Notes under the pieces: model-generated
Told to the model about the DNA's origin: nothing
The model's database searches: none
The model's input: only the letters and a program-made list of their open reading frames with translations
Part shown: piece by piece, positions 6,137-8,919 of the stretch
Numbering within the stretch: the first letter of the stretch is position 1
How the letters are laid out: each line of letters opens with the position of its first letter
NCBI GenBank assembly: GCA_023415845.1
Contig: JAEZJB010000091.1
Location: 1 to 8,919, forward strand
Origin: Chloroflexota bacterium
GTDB lineage: Bacteria > Chloroflexota > Chloroflexia > Thermomicrobiales > UBA6265
Length of the DNA stretch: 8,919 bases
Reading direction: 5' to 3'
Position numbers and translations under genes: made by a program

Positions 6137-7279
6137 GTGAGGGTTTCGTGCCTCCAGGAGAATCTGCAGCGGGCTCTGGGTCGTGTTGGGCGAGCGGTTG
6201 CCTCACGAACGTCATTGCCGGTGCTGAGCAACGTCCTGATCTCCACAGACGAGGGTCGACTGCGGATTGCAGCGACGAATCTCGAAATCGGTGTCACCAC
6301 CTGGATTGAAGCCGACATTCAGGAAGAAGGTCGGATCACGATCGATGCACGGCTGCTCGGTGAGTTCGTGAATACGCTGCCGGCGGGCGGCGTGAGCCTC
6401 GAAGTCGATCCAAACCGGCTCTCGTTGACGGTCAAGGCGGGACGCGACGAAGCCTCGATCAATGGGATCGATGCGGAGGACTTCCCCGTCATACCGTCCG
6501 TCTCCGACGAGGGGTTTGGCGTCGAGGTCGATGCACAGAAGCTTCGGGAAATGATCTCGCTCGTCGAGTTCGCCGCAGCCAGCGACGACTCCCGACCCGT
6601 CCTGGCGGGAGTGCTGACAAGGTTCGAGGGCTCGTCCGTCATCCTTGCGGCGGCCGACGGTTTCCGGATGGCTGTGAATGAGGGGGAGATCGCTACTCCA
6701 GTTGCGGAGCGGACGGACCTGATCGTTCCCGCACGGTCGTACCGTGAACTGGCGCGCATCATTGGCGACGCCGAGGGAGTGATCAGACTGGCAGTTACCC
6801 CAAATCGCAGCCAGATTATGGCTCGCGTGGACGACACGGAGTGGGTGTCCCGGCTGATTGACGGAACCTTCCCGGACGTTCGCCAGATCGTGCCACGAGA
6901 TTTCGCCACCCGCGTGGACCTGAGCCGCGATGTGCTGCTTAACGCGGTGCGCCGGGCCAGTTACTTCGCACGAGACAACAACGACGTGATTCGGCTGGTG
7001 GTGAGTCCAGGCGAGGACGACCTGACGCCAGGGAACGTCGAGGTTTCGGCCAATGCGGCCGAACGTGGAAACAGTCACAGCTTTGTCGACGCGAGTGTGA
7101 CGGGCGGAGACGTTCAGGTTGCGTTCAACAGCCGCTACCTCTCAGACGTGTTGTCTGTCCTCAAGCACGGGCAGGTGATGATGGGTCTGAATGGCCCGAC
7201 CCAGGCCGGCGTGATTCGGCCGAGCGGTGCTGATTCATACACCCACGTGATCATGCCGATGGTGATCGGCGGGCAATAG
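6137..7279 (+). CDS. dnaN: DNA polymerase III beta subunit (sliding clamp)
   Basis: DnaN forms the ring-shaped homodimer that encircles DNA and tethers DNA polymerase III and repair polymerases. The 380-residue product has the three-domain length of the family. Typical blocks are MRVSCLQENLQRALGRVGRA (1-20), SRTSLPVLSNVL (23-34), AATNLEIGV (45-53), IDAEDFPVIP (111-120), DSRPVLAGVL (151-160), AAADGFRMAV (171-180) and the ending HVIMPMVIGG. Compared with usual clamp ends (MPM plus Arg or Leu), the last residues are slightly longer. The GTG start is supported by GAGGT (6125-6129), 7 bases upstream, and by alignment of MRVSCLQENL with other clamps. recF starts 24 bases after the stop, so the two are cotranscribed. 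dnaA does not precede the gene; the unit upstream is divergent. Confidence 0.98.
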   Translation: MRVSCLQENLQRALGRVGRAVASRTSLPVLSNVLISTDEGRLRIAATNLEIGVTTWIEADIQEEGRITIDARLLGEFVNTLPAGGVSLEVDPNRLSLTVKAGRDEASINGIDAEDFPVIPSVSDEGFGVEVDAQKLREMISLVEFAAASDDSRPVLAGVLTRFEGSSVILAAADGFRMAVNEGEIATPVAERTDLIVPARSYRELARIIGDAEGVIRLAVTPNRSQIMARVDDTEWVSRLIDGTFPDVRQIVPRDFATRVDLSRDVLLNAVRRASYFARDNNDVIRLVVSPGEDDLTPGNVEVSANAAERGNSHSFVDASVTGGDVQVAFNSRYLSDVLSVLKHGQVMMGLNGPTQAGVIRPSGADSYTHVIMPMVIGGQ

Positions 7280-7303
7280 GCCCCAATCTGCGTTCGGAGT
7301 GGC

Positions 7304-8494
7304 ATGTACCTGACCCGGCTCCGGCTCGAACAGTTCCGTTCATACGAGCACCTCGACCTCGAAATCCCTGAGCAAGGGCTAACAATCTTTGGGCGAAACG
7401 GAAGCGGCAAGACCAGTGTCCTTGAGGCGCTGGTCTTGCTGTCTACGACGCGATCGCCGCGAACCACGAACGACCGTGAGTTGGTGCGCTGGCAGAGCGG
7501 TGAAGACTATGGGGTGCTTCCTTATACGCGCATCGAAGCCGAGCTGCTCTCGCGTGGACGGCAGGAGCGGATAGGTATCAGCCTGGAGCTGGACGCCGAG
7601 CGACAGGTGAACCAGCGCAAGGGCTATCAACTCAATGGTGACACGGTGCGAGCGCTGGACCTCGTCGGTGTATTGAAGGCCGTCCTGTTTACGCCCGAAG
7701 ACGTACTGCTCGTGACCGGGCCGCCGATGGAGCGGCGCCGGCAAATCGACATGTTCATCTCGCAATTCGATCGGGGCTACCTGCAGGCTCTGGCGCAGTT
7801 CACTCGCGTGCTTGCCCAGCGTAACCAGCTGCTCAAGCAGTTCTCGCGAGACCGGCGGAGTCATCGTGACCCGGGATCGGTGACGGAGATGTCGTTCTGG
7901 GACGACCAGTTCATCGAGTTCGGATCTCTCGTGGTCTCCACCCGGTACCAGGTGATTGCGGACCTCTCGGAGGAGATGATTGCCAGGTCAGCATCGCTGA
8001 TTGATGGAGCGCGAGTTGGTCTCGTGTACCAGCCCCGGATTTCCTGGGAACCTGCGGGAGCGTACGCAAGTCCGGGTGAAGTTCGCGAAGTGGTGGCGTC
8101 CTACCTGGCGAAGGATCTGGAAAACCAGCGGCGCGACGAGTATCGACGTGGAATGACGTTGTCCGGGCCGCAGCGAGATGACATCGCATTCCTGATCGAC
8201 GGTCACGGTCTGGGGGCCTATGGATCGCGGGGACAGCAGCGCCTTGGAGTCGTGGCGTTCCGGCTGGCTCAAATTGCCATGCTGGAATCGCGGACTGGCG
8301 ACCGACCAGTGCTCTTGCTGGACGACGTTTTTTCCGAACTCGACACGCTACATCGCGACATGCTGATCGATGCCGTCACATCGTTTGCCTGCCAGGTTTT
8401 CCTGACCTCGGCCGAGCCTGAGGTACTGGATCATCCCGGATTGGCCCATATCCCGCGGGGAGAGGTCAAGGCCGGGACGATTCACGTGGGATAA
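7304..8494 (+). CDS. recF: DNA replication and repair protein RecF
   Basis: RecF is an SMC/ABC-type ATPase that, with RecO and RecR, loads RecA at single-strand gaps next to duplex DNA. The 396-residue product starts with YLTRLRLEQFRSYEHLDLE and carries Walker A GRNGSGKT (30-37). TPEDVLLVTGPPMERRRQID (130-149) is a RecF hallmark. Further on are TLSGPQRDDIAF (285-296), the ABC signature region GSRGQQRLGVV (307-317) and Walker B PVLLLDDVFSELD (335-347). The length is near the family norm (about 360-400). The ATG is preceded by GGAG (7296-7299), 4 bases away. It follows dnaN closely and is the last gene of its unit; gyrB, often next in the classic order, is absent, and a strong terminator follows instead. 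Confidence 0.98.
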   Translation: MYLTRLRLEQFRSYEHLDLEIPEQGLTIFGRNGSGKTSVLEALVLLSTTRSPRTTNDRELVRWQSGEDYGVLPYTRIEAELLSRGRQERIGISLELDAERQVNQRKGYQLNGDTVRALDLVGVLKAVLFTPEDVLLVTGPPMERRRQIDMFISQFDRGYLQALAQFTRVLAQRNQLLKQFSRDRRSHRDPGSVTEMSFWDDQFIEFGSLVVSTRYQVIADLSEEMIARSASLIDGARVGLVYQPRISWEPAGAYASPGEVREVVASYLAKDLENQRRDEYRRGMTLSGPQRDDIAFLIDGHGLGAYGSRGQQRLGVVAFRLAQIAMLESRTGDRPVLLLDDVFSELDTLHRDMLIDAVTSFACQVFLTSAEPEVLDHPGLAHIPRGEVKAGTIHVG

Positions 8495-8539
8495 GCACTT
8501 CTGCGTGCGCCGGTGAATCGCAATCGGAAAGGTGAAGCA

Positions 8540-8572
8540 AAAGCGTGTGGAGGGATTGCCTCCACACGCTTT
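8540..8572. terminator. Bidirectional terminator between recF and tRNA-Gln
   Basis: A perfect 14-bp stem (8540-8553 with 8559-8572) closes the loop GATTG. The AAAGCG/CGCTTT base gives CTTTCTTC on the plus strand and GCTTTTGCTTC on the minus strand. It lies 46 bases after the recF stop and 18 bases after the tRNA-Gln 3' end on the other strand, so it suits both convergent units. Confidence 0.9.
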
Positions 8573-8589
8573 CTTCGCTCTGATTGAGG

Positions 8590-8660
8590 CTGGGGTGCAG
8601 GGATTCGAACCCCAACTACCTGATCCAGAGTCAGGCGTCCTACCGTTAGACGACACCCCA
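8590..8660 (-). tRNA. tRNA-Gln (anticodon CTG)
   Basis: The acceptor stem TGGGGTG/CACCCCA is perfect. The D-stem is GTCT/GGAC, the anticodon stem CCTGA/TCAGG holds loop CTCTGGA (anticodon CTG), and the T-arm is TGGGG-TTCGAAT-CCCTG with two G-T pairs. The discriminator is G73, as expected for glutamine. CCA is not encoded (sequence CCT). It stands alone, with its own promoter upstream and a hairpin terminator downstream. Confidence 0.97.
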
Positions 8661-8673
8661 TCGCGCCGGCGCT

Positions 8674-8703
8674 AGTCTAGCACTCTCAGCGGGAACTTTC
8701 CAA
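8674..8703 (-). promoter_or_regulatory. Promoter of tRNA-Gln
   Basis: On the minus strand TGC-TAGACT (hexamer is the complement of 8674-8679) forms an extended -10 element. TTGGAA (complement of 8698-8703) lies 18 bases upstream as the -35 box. Transcription would start about 7 bases before the mature tRNA. The stretch from 8704 to 8835 shows no other clear feature. Confidence 0.65.
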
Positions 8704-8835
8704 CCGAAGGACAATGATGGAATCCCGACATGTGGAGCGTAGGCGCTCATCCCGCCTGGCCCAGTTGCCCAAATCTCTTCGGCTTGACCCCTGGCCTGCT
8801 GAAAACAACATATCGCATCCATAGGCGCGGCCGAA

Positions 8836-8919
8836 TCAATCCTGGTGAGCCAGGACAAGAGCCTCGGGTAGATCGAAGAGCACTCGGTCCAGCGTTCCGT
8901 GCAGGGCGGCATAACCCGC
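8836..8919 (-). CDS. C-terminal fragment of an unidentified protein (runs off the window edge)
   Basis: On the minus strand a frame enters from the right edge and ends at TGA (complement of 8836-8838). Its 27 visible residues begin AGYAALHGTLDRVLF and end DLPEALVLAHQD. They have a plausible amphipathic, protein-like composition. The other minus-strand frames read as cysteine-rich or stop-broken nonsense. The fragment is too short to name a family. Its stop lies about 130 bases before the tRNA-Gln promoter. Confidence 0.4.
   Translation of the reverse strand, partial: AGYAALHGTLDRVLFDLPEALVLAHQD

Noticed and set aside
5947..6318. Upstream extension of the annealing-like gene to a distant ATG
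   Set aside because: The extension would run through its own promoter and LexA boxes and into dnaN; the ATG at 5946 has a good ribosome site.
6212..7078. Minus-strand open frame of 288 codons inside dnaN
   Set aside because: It is a shadow of the high-GC dnaN coding strand; dnaN is unambiguous.
8646..8912. Minus-strand frame of 88 codons at the right edge
   Set aside because: It overlaps the tRNA-Gln gene and its promoter, and the translation is Cys/Trp-rich without family features; another frame at the edge is more protein-like.

Overview
The window looks like ordinary chromosomal housekeeping DNA from a high-GC, non-proteobacterial bacterium. A member of the Chloroflexota, near the Thermomicrobiales, fits best. 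This rests on the style of the DnaN and RecF proteins, on SOS operators of the CGAAC-N4-GTTCG type used by Gram-positive and related phyla, and on several GTG/TTG starts. The phylum assignment is an inference; no 16S rRNA gene is present.

Layout. (1) 16-735, minus strand: tRNA-Thr(CGT), tRNA-Leu(CAG), the RNase P RNA gene rnpB and tRNA-His(GTG) follow one another closely behind one strong promoter. (2) 896-1573, plus: a membrane-anchored TPR protein starting at TTG. (3) 1604-5025, plus: ruvB, queA, an HD-domain protein and a cyclophilin-type peptidyl-prolyl isomerase, tightly packed and closed by a hairpin terminator. A perfect 16-bp LexA-box palindrome sits over the ruvB promoter, whose -10 box is so close to the ATG that the mRNA is probably leaderless. 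(4) 5063-6012, minus: a two-gene unit encoding a putative Rad52/Sak/DdrA-like DNA-annealing protein and a 71-residue hypothetical protein, driven by a good promoter that overlaps two LexA boxes. (5) 6093-8494, plus: dnaN and recF, divergent from the previous unit and closed by a bidirectional hairpin. (6) 8590-8703, minus: tRNA-Gln(CTG) with its own promoter, then at the right edge a probable C-terminal coding fragment.

How it fits together. Apart from the tRNA/RNase P block and the translation or folding genes (queA, ppiase), the region is rich in DNA replication and recombination functions: the sliding clamp, RecF (RecA loading at gaps), RuvB (Holliday junction migration) and the putative annealing protein. 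Two separate units carry convincing LexA operators, so this is a local cluster of SOS-controlled repair genes. The most interesting item is the twin-operator, two-gene unit next to dnaN-recF: its main protein looks like a chromosomal single-strand annealing or recombination-mediator protein, and its small partner is unrecognised.
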